From Enteropsectra breve (Eukaryota; Microsporidia), in assembly GCA_024243835.1 (NCBI GenBank), contig JALPMN010000597.1:1-27760 (forward strand): 27,760 nucleotides of DNA, read 5' to 3'. A program made the translations under genes and the position numbers. Under the pieces are notes generated by a model. The model was not told where the DNA came from and made no database searches. It saw only the letters and a program-made list of their open reading frames with translations. This document shows positions 17,404 through 25,720 of the stretch, one piece after another (within the stretch, counting starts at the first letter, position 1; each line of letters opens with the position of its first letter).

Positions 17404-18391
17404 TATCCCTGCTTTGTTTTTTTGGCTTTTGTGTTTTACCTTTTAGTAAATAGCCAAACAACATATTGGCCATTCAGCTTCATATCTTTTAAGTTCAATT
17501 ATTCATCCGCTTCTACGAGCAAGACATGTTTAAATGCAGTGTACACTCATGTGTGGAGAGATCTTCCTGTCTTTTTCTAAAAATATGTGTGTAAGCCGTT
17601 TACTCAAATAAAACAGACTCGAACAAAGTGTTGGTGCTATATATACATTTTACTCACTGCCACCAACGTATATTCTTTGTGCCAGAGTTTACACTGTGGA
17701 AATAGCTGGTGAAATTTCTTTTCGTTTATAGGTTCGAAATACTTCTTATATTACAAAGCGGGTATATAAACCAGTTCTTGTTTCAATAATTCAACATCAT
17801 CTTCAATATATCAAGCTAAGAGATACCTCTCTTCCTGGTAAAAATGATAGCACTCTTTCTTTATAACTGTAAGGATTAGAAATTTAAGAACACGAACCGC
17901 TTTTACAGGGGTTTTTACTTTTGAATGCCCCATTTAATTGAAACTATAAACATTTTGCATACAACTCGGTTTATAAAATCAATTTTAAGGATGATGTCTA
18001 GGATAATACTAAGAGGGTATTAAGCAGCGGCTTATATGGTATCTTGAGTATTCACCTGATATTTGGGCAATTAAAAAGATCATACACATTGATATTTGGA
18101 CATAATCTTAGAATTTTGTATCTTATTCACTGAGTATTTATTCTGTAAGCTTTGGCTCAATTTTTTGACTACGAGGATAGTTTTATTTGCGCCAAGCATA
18201 CACTATCAAACAAAATTACAGTATACTGAAAAATAACAAGTAGAGAGTGCAGTTAGTTAAGATACCGAATTTAAATGTTTTTTTCTATGAAAATGCTTAG
18301 AAAATACTTTTTTTGTTCCTTTATTGCCATTCAAACGTTAAATGCAATTTAGTATCATCAGAAAAAAAATGTAATTTTTTAAATTTTTATC
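17404..18391. other. Long AT-rich spacer with an isolated TATA-like element
   Basis: About 1 kb between divergent genes. GCGGGTATATAAA at about 17758-17770 resembles the two TATA elements at the left of the window, but no long reading frame follows. A CGCTTTTAC at about 17897 recalls the U5 snRNA loop but lacks one invariant base and a good stem. I call no gene here. Confidence 0.5.
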
Positions 18392-18408
18392 AAAAAATTT
18401 TAAATCCC
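18392..18408 (+). promoter_or_regulatory. AAATTT + CCC start signal of RRP8
   Basis: AAAAAATTTT at 18392-18401 and CCC at 18406-18408 directly abut the ATG at 18409. The frame is open upstream to a further ATG at 18313 but the signal argues for 18409. Confidence 0.6.
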
Positions 18409-19038
18409 ATGCTTACAGATGAGTTAGAAAAAAAATTGAGTGGTGGGAAATTTCGGCTGCTAAACCAGAAGATGTACATGCAAAAGCCAATCACTAAAGA
18501 AGAAGCGCAAAATTACCAAAAATACTACGACATGCAAATAGCGAAATGGCCAGCTGACCCAAAGAGTATTATTATCACTAAACTCAAAGAGCTTGATGAA
18601 GGACTTTCGAAGGCAGATCTTGGCGCAGGAAATGGCGCAATTGCCAAAGAACTCAAAAATGTGACATCATATGATCTGTATCCCTCCCTGCCCGAGATTA
18701 TAAAGGCAGACATGGAAGCCGTCCCGGCAGAAAGCGGAGCTTTTGATATTGCGATTACTTCACTGAGTTTGATGAAAGGATATATCAGCAAAATAATACA
18801 AGAAGTAAATAGAATTGTCAAAACAAAGGGTGAGTGGTATATTGCGGAGGTAAGAAGCAGGATAATTAACACCAAAACATTCATCGACAACATTGAAAAG
18901 TTCGGATTTAAGCTTAAAAAAGTTGAAACAAGCAATTCGCATTTTATTATTCTTGTCTTCACAAAGATCGGAGATTTTATGCCAGCAGGGAAAGTGCCAG
19001 AGGTTAGGCTCCGCCCTTGCTTATACAAGAAGCGCTGA
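18409..19038 (+). CDS. RRP8: 25S rRNA adenine-N1 methyltransferase Rrp8
   Basis: Rrp8 (nucleomethylin in animals) is a nucleolar SAM-dependent enzyme that makes an m1A in large-subunit rRNA. The 209-aa protein covers the catalytic domain end to end: KLSGGKFRLLNQKMY (9-23), a WPADP element (47-51), SAM motif ADLGAGNG (69-76), YDLYPSLPEIIKADMEAVP (88-106, with the acidic and DM elements), FDIAITSLSLM (112-122) and SNSHFIILVFTK (175-186). These follow the order in yeast and human Rrp8. The basic N-terminal extension of the longer homologues (about 390-450 aa) is absent. AATAAA is at 19073-19078, with a GCACA/TGTGC hairpin between. Context with other ribosome genes fits. Confidence 0.93.
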   Translation: MLTDELEKKLSGGKFRLLNQKMYMQKPITKEEAQNYQKYYDMQIAKWPADPKSIIITKLKELDEGLSKADLGAGNGAIAKELKNVTSYDLYPSLPEIIKADMEAVPAESGAFDIAITSLSLMKGYISKIIQEVNRIVKTKGEWYIAEVRSRIINTKTFIDNIEKFGFKLKKVETSNSHFIILVFTKIGDFMPAGKVPEVRLRPCLYKKR

Positions 19039-19253
19039 GTAAGACGGCACAAGGCTGTGCAAACATCACCAAAATAAAGTGTCCGGAGAGCATTCAGTGT
19101 GTAGGATTCTATGGCATTTGCAGACCCATACAATGCTATACTATTTTCTAGTGACGTGCCTTTTGCACCGCATAAAAAATTTTAAAACGTAACGAACATA
19201 AATAAACTTTTATTTCATCTTGCATTGCATCTAATTCTTCTTTGGGATTTAAG

Positions 19254-20723
19254 ATGCTTTTTATAACGTTTTGTGCAGATGACACAACCTCAAACAAGGA
19301 AGTGTTTCATACTTTAGATAGAAACCGCAAAGAAACGAATTGCATGGCAGATGCGGAGAAAAAGGACAAAAATAAGAAGTTTAAGATAAAGTGGTGGTGG
19401 AATTCTGAAGAAGAAGAGAAGGCACGAAAAGAGCAAGAAAAAAAAGAATTGCAAGGAAAAGCTGCTCAAAGCAAAGGCCAGCCTGCTTACCAGGACAACA
19501 AGCATGCCGGAGCCAAGAATGAAGTTTCTCTTAAGAAAGAAAAGGATGCTGCACACCCAGCAGATAAGCAGGGACAGAAGACCTCCTGGTTTGGCAGGGG
19601 ACGAAATGAACACCCAGCTGGTGCTGTCGATAATACAAAACCCCAGCAGGGAAATACTAGAACAACCTCGCAAAACACGGGCACAAGCAAGGATAATGCC
19701 GGAAACGGTAAAAAATTTTCGTGGATGGGATGGGGCACCCAGAAAGAAAAGGATCCAAATGCCCAGAAGGATCCAAACGCCCAGAAGGATCCAAACGCCC
19801 AGAAGGATCCAAACGCCCAGAAGGATCCAAGCAGAAAAAACACTCTTGATAAAGAAGCAAAGGATGCGAGAAAAGCAAACGAACAAAATATTAACGGCAC
19901 AACTTGCAATGAAAAGCGCGGCGATAAAAGCACACAGCCCACGCCTAATAAAGATACCCGAAAGGATGAAATGCATACGTCTGACAGCGAAAATGGCCAG
20001 CCCTATTACATTTTCTTGTACTTATTTTTCATCAACATCACAATGTTTATACTGCTATTTGTAATGACAGAAATAGTCATTGACTGCTCGGTGCGGCACA
20101 ACACAATTGCCCTTTGCTTAACATTAATTGCTTTTACCCCGCTAATACTATTTTTCTTCAAGAGAAAGGGCATATGCCTCATAATTGGCATTGTTTCAGT
20201 TATTTGTTGCTTGGCACTTGTCGTATGGCTGATTTACAATAGAGTTATTGTCCAAATGTACACACTTCTGTTAGAAGACTATGATGATGTCAAACTACTT
20301 AAAAAGACTGCTGATAAGACTGACCGACAGGATGTATTTTTCAATATCCAAGAAGTGATTGATATCGATCTGTTCAATAAAATAGAAAATTCAGGCAAAA
20401 ACAAGGTAAACGTAATTTTGCTGAACTACGGTCTGAACAAAAAGCACGACATCTTTACGATCGAAAAATCAAAAAGCGCGAAGTTTATCAAAAAGCAGTA
20501 TAAAAAGCACCAATATGACAAAGTCCCAATATTCGATATACAAATCGGGATGAAAATGGGTGTAGAGGAAAATTATAATGCTCTAAGAGATGTTGGGAAA
20601 GTTCATTATAGCAACATGGGAAAAAAATTCACATTTATAGTCGGAGTATTTCACATTGATAAACAAGGCGAGTCAATGCTAAACCGAAAATTAATGAAGA
20701 TCGAAGAAACGACCACCATGTGA
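19254..20723 (+). CDS. Unknown membrane protein with tandem DPNAQK repeats and three transmembrane helices
   Basis: A 489-aa protein in three parts. Residues 30-250 are highly charged and low-complexity, with three short Trp motifs (FKIKWWWN, TSWFGRG, FSWMGWG) and four perfect DPNAQK repeats (167-190). Three hydrophobic helices follow at about 251-276, 284-303 and 307-328. The last 160 residues form a soluble, probably globular domain with Lys-rich alternating pattern (VNVILLNYGLNKKHDI, KFTFIVGVFHIDKQG). No catalytic motif is visible and I know no named family. I placed the start at the ATG at 19254, after TTTGGGATTTAAG (GGG-type signal); an ATG at 19344 (MADAEKKDKNKK) is a good alternative and would remove a slightly hydrophobic N terminus. 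The family may be restricted to microsporidia; that is inference. Confidence 0.7.
   Translation: MLFITFCADDTTSNKEVFHTLDRNRKETNCMADAEKKDKNKKFKIKWWWNSEEEEKARKEQEKKELQGKAAQSKGQPAYQDNKHAGAKNEVSLKKEKDAAHPADKQGQKTSWFGRGRNEHPAGAVDNTKPQQGNTRTTSQNTGTSKDNAGNGKKFSWMGWGTQKEKDPNAQKDPNAQKDPNAQKDPNAQKDPSRKNTLDKEAKDARKANEQNINGTTCNEKRGDKSTQPTPNKDTRKDEMHTSDSENGQPYYIFLYLFFINITMFILLFVMTEIVIDCSVRHNTIALCLTLIAFTPLILFFFKRKGICLIIGIVSVICCLALVVWLIYNRVIVQMYTLLLEDYDDVKLLKKTADKTDRQDVFFNIQEVIDIDLFNKIENSGKNKVNVILLNYGLNKKHDIFTIEKSKSAKFIKKQYKKHQYDKVPIFDIQIGMKMGVEENYNALRDVGKVHYSNMGKKFTFIVGVFHIDKQGESMLNRKLMKIEETTTM
19752..19830 (+). repeat. Tandem 18-bp repeat inside the membrane-protein gene
   Basis: Four consecutive 18-bp units beginning GATCCAAA, each encoding DPNAQK, occupy 19752-19823, then a partial unit continues GATCCAA at 19824-19830. 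Units two to four are identical and the first differs by one silent base (T for C). The near identity at silent sites indicates recent duplication, so copy number may vary between strains. Confidence 0.9.
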
Positions 20724-21472
20724 TAAGTTCATTGCTGAATTATTAGCTAATGTCTTTGGGTGATTATAGAAGTGCGTATACGCAGGACACGACTGGTTAG
20801 CGCTGCACCGTAAGATCCGGTAGGCCAAGATCTTCATTACAATTGATATTTCAGCCTGCTTGCTACATCTACGATGAAAATTATCGGTATATCCACACCC
20901 AAAAATGTATCCCTGCAAAGGATCTTTTAAAGACCTGTCTGTGCATATCACAATTAGCAAGGCATTCAAGAGCCTTTTCTAGATAAATAGAATGAAGTTG
21001 CTGAATAGTTTGTACGAATTGCATGTATAACTATAAATTCGCAGACTATTCTTTCTATTCAGGAGAAGAAGAGCCGCAAATATGTTTAGTTTCGGAAGGA
21101 ATATAATTATACCATAGCACACTGTACCCTTGTGACCACTGCTCCTTTGCAATAGCACACTTAAACGTATCAAGGGAACTACAATTCTGGCGGATTTACG
21201 TGGCCATGAAATGAGAGTTTCAAAAACAAATAAATTTATTTATAGTATAGAAAGGTTTTAAAATGAATTGTGTTTTCGTTCACTTCTACCTATGCGAAAT
21301 AAATACTTAAATTATAAAAAGTTTAATTTTAACAAATTGTTCAAAGAATTCTAATGCACTTTATTTGCCCAAGGATTCAACCCATATAAAAATATTTCCA
21401 TGCAGCAATTGCACTATTCTTTTGAAGTTTTGATGCAATCTCGCTGTAGAGCATTATATATTGGTGTTTATT
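20724..21472. other. Spacer with an unexplained GC-rich island (about 20765-20960)
   Basis: The left part is markedly GC-richer than other spacers and holds the 12-bp palindrome TGCGTATACGCA (20773-20784) and a short ACCG/CGGT hairpin. A TGGTTAGCGC string recalls a tRNA D-arm but no T-arm or acceptor stem follows. A minus-strand frame over 20691-20969 has no ATG start. The right half is plain AT-rich spacer. Confidence 0.4.
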
Positions 21473-21727
21473 CTATCTCTTGTACATTCGCCTAGCTATA
21501 CCAAGTTCTTGGCGCCGTGCTACTGCCGCCTTGCGTCTTTCTTTGCGTTCATCTATTATACGGAGTGAGTTTTTAAATCCGTATTGTGGCTTTTTAACAT
21601 CGGCTTTAAGATAACGCAACTGGTGTTTTGCAAAGTTAATTTTTGTTTTTGCAGGCTTCTCTTCTTCAATATATTCATTAATCTCTTCTTGCAGTTTTGC
21701 TATGTCTTTTGATATTTTCTTTTTCAT
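21473..21727 (-). CDS. Small basic protein, 84 aa, putative ribosome-biogenesis factor
   Basis: An intact ATG-started frame with a perfect AAAATTTT + CCC signal directly upstream (sense orientation, plus-strand 21728-21738), and AATAAA in sense orientation abutting the stop (21472-21467). The protein is rich in Lys, Arg and Glu: an N-terminal charged helix (KKKISKDIAKLQEEINEY), then a conserved-looking tail with YGFKNSLRIIDERKERRK and RRQELGIARRMYKR. Such short, strongly basic helical proteins are common among ribosomal and pre-ribosomal factors, and its start signal is the one shared by uS10, eS7 and NSA2. I cannot assign it to a named family, so the role is inference. It shares a divergent 200-bp promoter region with Rpt1. 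Confidence 0.75.
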   Translation of the reverse strand: MKKKISKDIAKLQEEINEYIEEEKPAKTKINFAKHQLRYLKADVKKPQYGFKNSLRIIDERKERRKAAVARRQELGIARRMYKR

Positions 21728-21738
21728 GGGAAAATTTT
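21728..21738 (-). promoter_or_regulatory. AAATTT + CCC start signal of the 84-aa basic protein
   Basis: In sense orientation AAAATTTT runs straight into CCC and the ATG, the most compact instance of the signal in the window. Confidence 0.55.
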
Positions 21739-21924
21739 ATTTTAATTTTAAAAGTGAGCTGAAATTTCCATTTTAAAAGAATTTGCGAGCCAAAGAACGT
21801 CCTATTAGAGGGCTGCTTTGTAGCATATAATAAATATAAAATACTAAGCATGAATGCTCGTGAATTCCCTCTAGATTTTATGTACAATTTGTATACACGT
21901 AATTATTATTTTGTTTTAGCCCTT

Positions 21925-23169
21925 ATGGCAGAACAACAAAAGCACATGGCTGACGGCAGCGACATAAATATAGCACTTAGCTATGGTAAGAGTGTATATA
22001 CTGACCGGATAAAAGAGCTAGAGCAAAATATTGCAGGCCTGAACGACAAGATTAAGATAAAGCTTGGGACCAAAGAGGTCGAAACTGGCCTTGCGCCACC
22101 ACATTTGTGGGACCTTATGGGAGACAAGCACCGCTCACAGAGTGATCATACACTGCAGGTTGCACGTGTTGTCAAGACAATTGACAATGAGAGTGATTTC
22201 CGTTACATGATCAGCATTCGGCAGATGGCAAAGTTTATTGTTGGAAAGTCAAAGCGCCTAGATCCCGGAGAGGTTCAGGAGGGGATGCGCGTTGGCGTGG
22301 ACCGCATGAAGTACAGCCTGATTCAGCCCCTTCCGAAAAAGATCGATGCCTCCGTGACGATGATGCAGGTTGAGGAAAAGCCTACTGCGACATACGATGA
22401 TATTGGTGGATGCCGCGAGGAAATTGAGAAGATAAAAGAAGTTGTTGAGGAGCCGTTGCTCAATCCCGAAAAATTTATCAGTCTGGGAATTGACCCGCCC
22501 AAGGGCGTGCTTCTCTATGGGCCGCCAGGAACAGGAAAAACCCTTGTGGCGCGTGCGGTGGCAAATAGAACTGATGCCTGTTTTATCAAGGTAATTGGGA
22601 GCGAGCTGGTGCAGAAGTACGTCGGCGAGGGAGCACGGATGGTGCGTGAAATATTTTCGCTTGCCAGATCGAAAAAGGCATGCATTATTTTCTTTGATGA
22701 AGTAGACGCGTTTGGAGGCACAAGATTCGGGGACAGTGATGACAATGAGGTTCAGCGCACAATGCTGGAGCTTATTAATCAGCTTGATGGCTTTGATACT
22801 CGTGGAAACATTAAGGTTCTGATGGCCACCAATAGGCCTGATACGCTTGATCCAGCGCTGCTAAGACCAGGCAGACTGGACCGTAAAATTGAGTTTGGCC
22901 TCCCGGACCTTGAGGGCCGTACAAAGATCTTGGAAATCAACGCAAGAACGATGAGCATCGAAAAAGGCATCAGATTTGATCTTATATCACGTCTTTGCAA
23001 TGGGGCAACAGGTGCTGAGCTGCGCTCAGTATGTATTGAGGCGGGTATGCTGGCAATACGGGAAAGAAGAAAAGTTGCGACAGAAAATGACTTCTTCAAG
23101 GCTGTGGAGAAAGTTATCAAGGAGGGTGCTAAGTTTTCATCAACACCTAGATATCTCACCTACAATTAA
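21925..23169 (+). CDS. RPT1: 26S proteasome regulatory ATPase Rpt1
   Basis: Rpt1 is one of six AAA+ ATPases in the proteasome base ring that unfold ubiquitinated substrates and feed them to the 20S core. The 414-aa protein has an N-terminal coiled coil (about 25-47), an OB-type domain ending in [21 protein letters not shown] (121-141), the Rpt1-specific [10 protein letters not shown] (144-153), Walker A GPPGTGKT (199-206), Walker [10 protein letters not shown] (254-262), the [18 protein letters not shown] segment, and arginine-finger RPGR (314-317). The C terminus RYLTYN matches Rpt1 closely. Pore-loop KYVGEG is at 231-236. The start is the ATG after AGCCCTT; the frame is also open to an ATG at 21850, giving 25 extra residues not typical of Rpt1. 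AATAAA is at 23181-23186. Confidence 0.97.
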   Translation: MAEQQKHMADGSDINIALSYGKSVYTDRIKELEQNIAGLNDKIKIKLGTKEVETGLAPPHLWDLMGDKHRSQSDHTLQVARVVKTIDNESDFRYMISIRQMAKFIVGKSKRLDPGEVQEGMRVGVDRMKYSLIQPLPKKIDASVTMMQVEEKPTATYDDIGGCREEIEKIKEVVEEPLLNPEKFISLGIDPPKGVLLYGPPGTGKTLVARAVANRTDACFIKVIGSELVQKYVGEGARMVREIFSLARSKKACIIFFDEVDAFGGTRFGDSDDNEVQRTMLELINQLDGFDTRGNIKVLMATNRPDTLDPALLRPGRLDRKIEFGLPDLEGRTKILEINARTMSIEKGIRFDLISRLCNGATGAELRSVCIEAGMLAIRERRKVATENDFFKAVEKVIKEGAKFSSTPRYLTYN

Positions 23170-23670
23170 ATTTGAGTGCTAATAAATTATATGTCTATTG
23201 GTGAGCCTGTTTTATTTTCAGGATAAAAAAGTTTTTGCGCACTTTCTCATATGTTCTTTTAAAAACTATTTTTATCTTGCTGTGAACCTATCACCCAGAG
23301 TGAACTTATGGAATGAAATAGTAAGATGTTTTGTGGAAAGCTATTAGTTCATTCATAAACATCAAAGATGAAGTTTTCAATATTTCGTATCTTTTTTATC
23401 CTTTATATTATCGCTGTTATTTAGCCACACGAATAATGGCTATGCTGTGAACAGAATACCTATTTCAGTATGAGACATACATCACTTTGTACATTAAAAA
23501 TATATTACAGTTATTTAAAATCTATGCCTTTTTTTAATTTCACAGTGGACATGGCAATCAATATTATTAATACTTTTGCCATGGAAGTAGTGCTCAAACG
23601 CATAGAAATATCTGGTTTCTCTGCCCTCTAGAAGACACTTTTTCCTTGATGAAAAATTTTACTAGTTTTG
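23170..23670. other. AT-rich spacer, no supported gene
   Basis: Contains the Rpt1 AATAAA. An ATG at 23368 opens an 18-codon hydrophobic, signal-peptide-like frame (MKFSIFRIFFILYIIAVI) that stops at once; I do not call it a gene. Confidence 0.5.
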
Positions 23671-23694
23671 AAAAAATTTTTCGGCTGTCTGCCC
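23671..23694 (+). promoter_or_regulatory. AAATTT + CCC start signal of eS7
   Basis: AAAAAATTTTT at 23671-23681 and CCC at 23692-23694 precede the ATG at 23698; a second AAAAATTTT lies at 23652-23660. The frame is open further upstream, but this signal and homology place the start at 23698. Confidence 0.6.
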
Positions 23695-23697
23695 ATA

Positions 23698-24216
23698 ATG
23701 GCAACACAGATAGATGTTGAACAGCGTGTTTCTAAAATACTTTCTGATAAATTACAACAAGCTGCCCACGAGGAACAGGAATTCGCCAAAATGGTGAGCG
23801 AAGTCAATGTCAAGACATTTACATTTGGGGGCAATCTTCCAAGCGCAACTGTTATCAGCATGCCACACAAATTACTCATAAGTGTCAGAGCCAACTACGC
23901 TGATATCATTAAGTCATTGACATCTGTTTTCCCAAACACAATGATATTGACCAGACGCAGTGGAGAAATAGAGCCCAAAAAATGCTACAGTGTGAAAACC
24001 CCCAAGGAGAGCATTCTGAAGGACATTCTCTTCCCAGCACAAGTAGAAGGAAGAGCCATTGAGGTAGAGGACAGAGCGAAGATGCTCCACCACATTTATC
24101 TAAACAACAAGCAGCTGTGCTGGAACAAGCACGAGCTTTCTACTATTGAAAGAATTCTTGGTGAGCTTTTAAATGAGTCGTATAAAGTTGGAATGTTCGG
24201 CGCAGCAGCTAATTAA
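23698..24216 (+). CDS. RPS7: 40S ribosomal protein eS7
   Basis: eS7 lies on the body of the small subunit. The 172-aa protein is divergent but shows the family's order. An N-terminal helix (VEQRVSKILSDKLQQA) comes first, then VSEVNVKTFTFGGNLPSATVISMPH, equivalent to the [23 protein letters not shown] strand pair, and IIKSLTSVFPNTMILTRRSG for the LEKKFxGKHVVFIAQRRI part. The best-conserved block follows: TPKESILKDILFPAQVEGRAIEV matches [21 protein letters not shown]. It ends with the helix LSTIERILGELLNESYKVGMF. Length is slightly below the usual 190-195. AATAAA (24215-24220) overlaps the stop codon, an extremely short 3' end. Unit stands alone between two spacers. Confidence 0.85.
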   Translation: MATQIDVEQRVSKILSDKLQQAAHEEQEFAKMVSEVNVKTFTFGGNLPSATVISMPHKLLISVRANYADIIKSLTSVFPNTMILTRRSGEIEPKKCYSVKTPKESILKDILFPAQVEGRAIEVEDRAKMLHHIYLNNKQLCWNKHELSTIERILGELLNESYKVGMFGAAAN

Positions 24217-24439
24217 TAAAGGCTATTAAAATTTTAATATTTAATTAGTGACTCTTTGTATTTTTAAAGAACGCTTATTTTTACATATGCTGATGTTATC
24301 GAGGGACTGGATAGCAATGCTTAAGCTCTTTGCGCCATCTTAGAACTCATAGCTTGCATAAATAATAGAATCTGCGAAAGCAACTGAAATAGCATGTTTT
24401 TGGATATATAAACATGGTAAATATAGTTTTTACTTTTTG
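24217..24439. other. AT-rich spacer downstream of eS7
   Basis: Overlapping AATAAA aside, no gene is supported. No start signal or RNA element is evident. Confidence 0.5.
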
Positions 24440-24515
24440 TTCTGCCTGAATGCTGATACAGCAGGCGCATAAAGTATCGGCATGCAGGGCTTCCAATATT
24501 TTTTGGCTTCTAATA
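24440..24515 (+). ncRNA. Candidate small structured RNA with Sm-like site
   Basis: A compact GC-rich patch (roughly half G+C over 24440-24495) in an otherwise AT-rich spacer. GCC (24444-24446), a TGAA bulge and TGCTG pair with CAGCA-GGC (24459-24466) across a three-base ATA loop. GCAT 24467-24470 pairs with ATGC 24482-24485. ATTTTTTGG follows at about 24497-24505, matching the A-U(4-6)-G-R Sm consensus. No reading frame explains the composition. The strand is chosen by the Sm-like site. Support is weaker than for the 8190-8340 candidate, and T-runs followed by GG are not rare in AT-rich DNA. Confidence 0.25.
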
Positions 24516-24930
24516 ACGGAAATAGATGTTCCCTAGCAAAGCACAATGATATAAGCAAAGAAACGATAAAATTTATGCAACTATTGAGAAACAGCATTTA
24601 AGTTATAAAAGAGAATAGCTTGCACTGAGAACATATTAAGTACAACAAATTAGTGACATAGAGAGAAAAAATCCAATAGTTTGAAAAAAGTTATATTTTA
24701 TAAACCGACTAGGATTGAACTGGCTTTTAACGGTTTTTAGTTACCAGGATGTGATTCCAATATGTGAAATGTGAGAAATTTTATTAAAGAGTATGCGATA
24801 CACCCAGAGAATGTTCTTTATTACGCATACATACTGCATAAGCAGTGTAAAATAAATTCATCGGCATAATATAAGCTGTGGTTACATTATTTTTCAAAAG
24901 CAGAAAAAATTTATTTTAAATTATTTTCTG
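24516..24930. other. AT-rich spacer upstream of NSA2
   Basis: A GGATTGAAC at 24711-24719 fits a tRNA B-box on the minus strand, but the flanking bases do not form a T-stem. Nothing else is seen. Confidence 0.5.
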
Positions 24931-24942
24931 AAAAATTTGCCC
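24931..24942 (+). promoter_or_regulatory. AAATTT + CCC start signal of NSA2
   Basis: AAAAATTT at 24931-24938, then GCCC ending at 24942 and A before the ATG at 24944. Confidence 0.6.
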
Positions 24943-24943
24943 A

Positions 24944-25720
24944 ATGTCGCAAAATGACCATGTGGAGCAAAGCTTGAAAATATATGGAAGGGCAATAGAC
25001 TACGAGATAAAGGAGGCCAAAAAAGCTGTAAGGAGTGCTAAGCTCAAAGCAAGCAAATCCCAGATACTTACGGGAATGAAGGCGAAGCTGCATCACAAGA
25101 AATTGTACGCTGAAAAAGTTCAGCTCAAAAAGCAACAAAAGGTCAAGGCTGCATGCCGCGTTGAGAAACCACAGGACAAAGACACGTCAGCATTACCCAT
25201 TTATCTGCAGGACAGAGAAATTCATGAGCATGGCAAGGAGCTGAGCTCGAAGCTGAAGCAAAAACGCCAAGAGAAGGCGGCGAAGTACACTGTTCCTGTT
25301 GCCAAGGTAGAGGGTGTCAGTGAGGCTGATGTTTTCGGAGTGGTAAGCTCTGGTAAAAGAAAGCAGAAGCACTGGAAAAGGTTTGTTAACAAGCCATGCT
25401 TTGTGGGCCCCGACTATACAAGAAAGGCTCCAAAGTTTGAGAGGTTTATCCGCCCGATGAGCATGCGTTTTACCAAGGCTCATGTCACATCAACAGAGTT
25501 TAAAACAACATTTAATTTGCCAATTTTGAGCGTTAAAAAAAATCCACACTCGGAGCTGTTCACTAGCCTTGGAATTCTTGGCAAGGGCACGATAATAGAG
25601 GTTAATGTGAGCGACCTCGGACTCGTTAATGGCAGTGGGCAAGTTGTGTGGGGGAAGTATGCACAGATTACAAATAATCCAGAAAACGATGGGTGTGTGA
25701 ATGCAATTCTACTTTCGTAA
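24944..25720 (+). CDS. NSA2: Ribosome biogenesis protein NSA2
   Basis: NSA2 is a nucleolar factor of pre-60S particles needed for ITS2 processing. The 258-aa protein matches the family over its whole length, including the start MSQNDHVEQSLKIYGRAIDYE (like MPQNEYIERHRKLHGRRLDYE), a long Lys-rich helix (about 22-75), LPIYLQDRE (89-97), KQKRQEKAAKYTVPVAKV (105-122) and GKRKQKHWKRFVNK. The strongly conserved C-terminal eS8-like beta-barrel is also present: YTRKAPKFERFIRPMSMRF, then LPILSVKKNPHS, and finally GKYAQITNNPENDGCVNAILL. The family length is about 260, so this gene is not reduced. Its start carries the AAATTT+CCC signal of the ribosomal genes. Confidence 0.97.
   Translation: MSQNDHVEQSLKIYGRAIDYEIKEAKKAVRSAKLKASKSQILTGMKAKLHHKKLYAEKVQLKKQQKVKAACRVEKPQDKDTSALPIYLQDREIHEHGKELSSKLKQKRQEKAAKYTVPVAKVEGVSEADVFGVVSSGKRKQKHWKRFVNKPCFVGPDYTRKAPKFERFIRPMSMRFTKAHVTSTEFKTTFNLPILSVKKNPHSELFTSLGILGKGTIIEVNVSDLGLVNGSGQVVWGKYAQITNNPENDGCVNAILLS

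Noticed and set aside
17610..17640. Minus-strand B-box-like GTTCGAGTC
   Set aside because: Flanking sequence does not pair into a T-stem.
17885..17915. U5 snRNA-like loop (GCTTTTAC between AACC and GGTT) downstream of a TATA-like element
   Set aside because: One base of the invariant GCCUUUUAC loop is missing, the stem is four pairs, and no Sm site follows at a suitable distance.
18525..19133. Minus-strand 202-codon frame opposite RRP8
   Set aside because: It mirrors the Rrp8 coding sequence, which has clear homology on the plus strand; its residues are the complement pattern of that gene.
19314..19976. Long minus-strand frames with GVWILL-type repeats
   Set aside because: They are the reverse-complement reading of the plus-strand DPNAQK repeat region.
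20790..20825. TGGTTAGCGC followed by an ACCG/CGGT hairpin, resembling tRNA D- and anticodon arms
   Set aside because: The loop lacks U33, the stem is only 4 bp, and no T-arm or acceptor pairing follows.
21899..21920. GTAATT...TTTTAG resembling a 21-nt mini-intron just before the Rpt1 start
   Set aside because: It lies upstream of the CCC start signal and ATG, is a multiple of three, and no exon needs joining.
24690..24740. tRNA B-box match (GTTCAATCC on the minus strand)
   Set aside because: The bases on either side do not form a T-stem, and no A-box or acceptor stem is found at the right distance.
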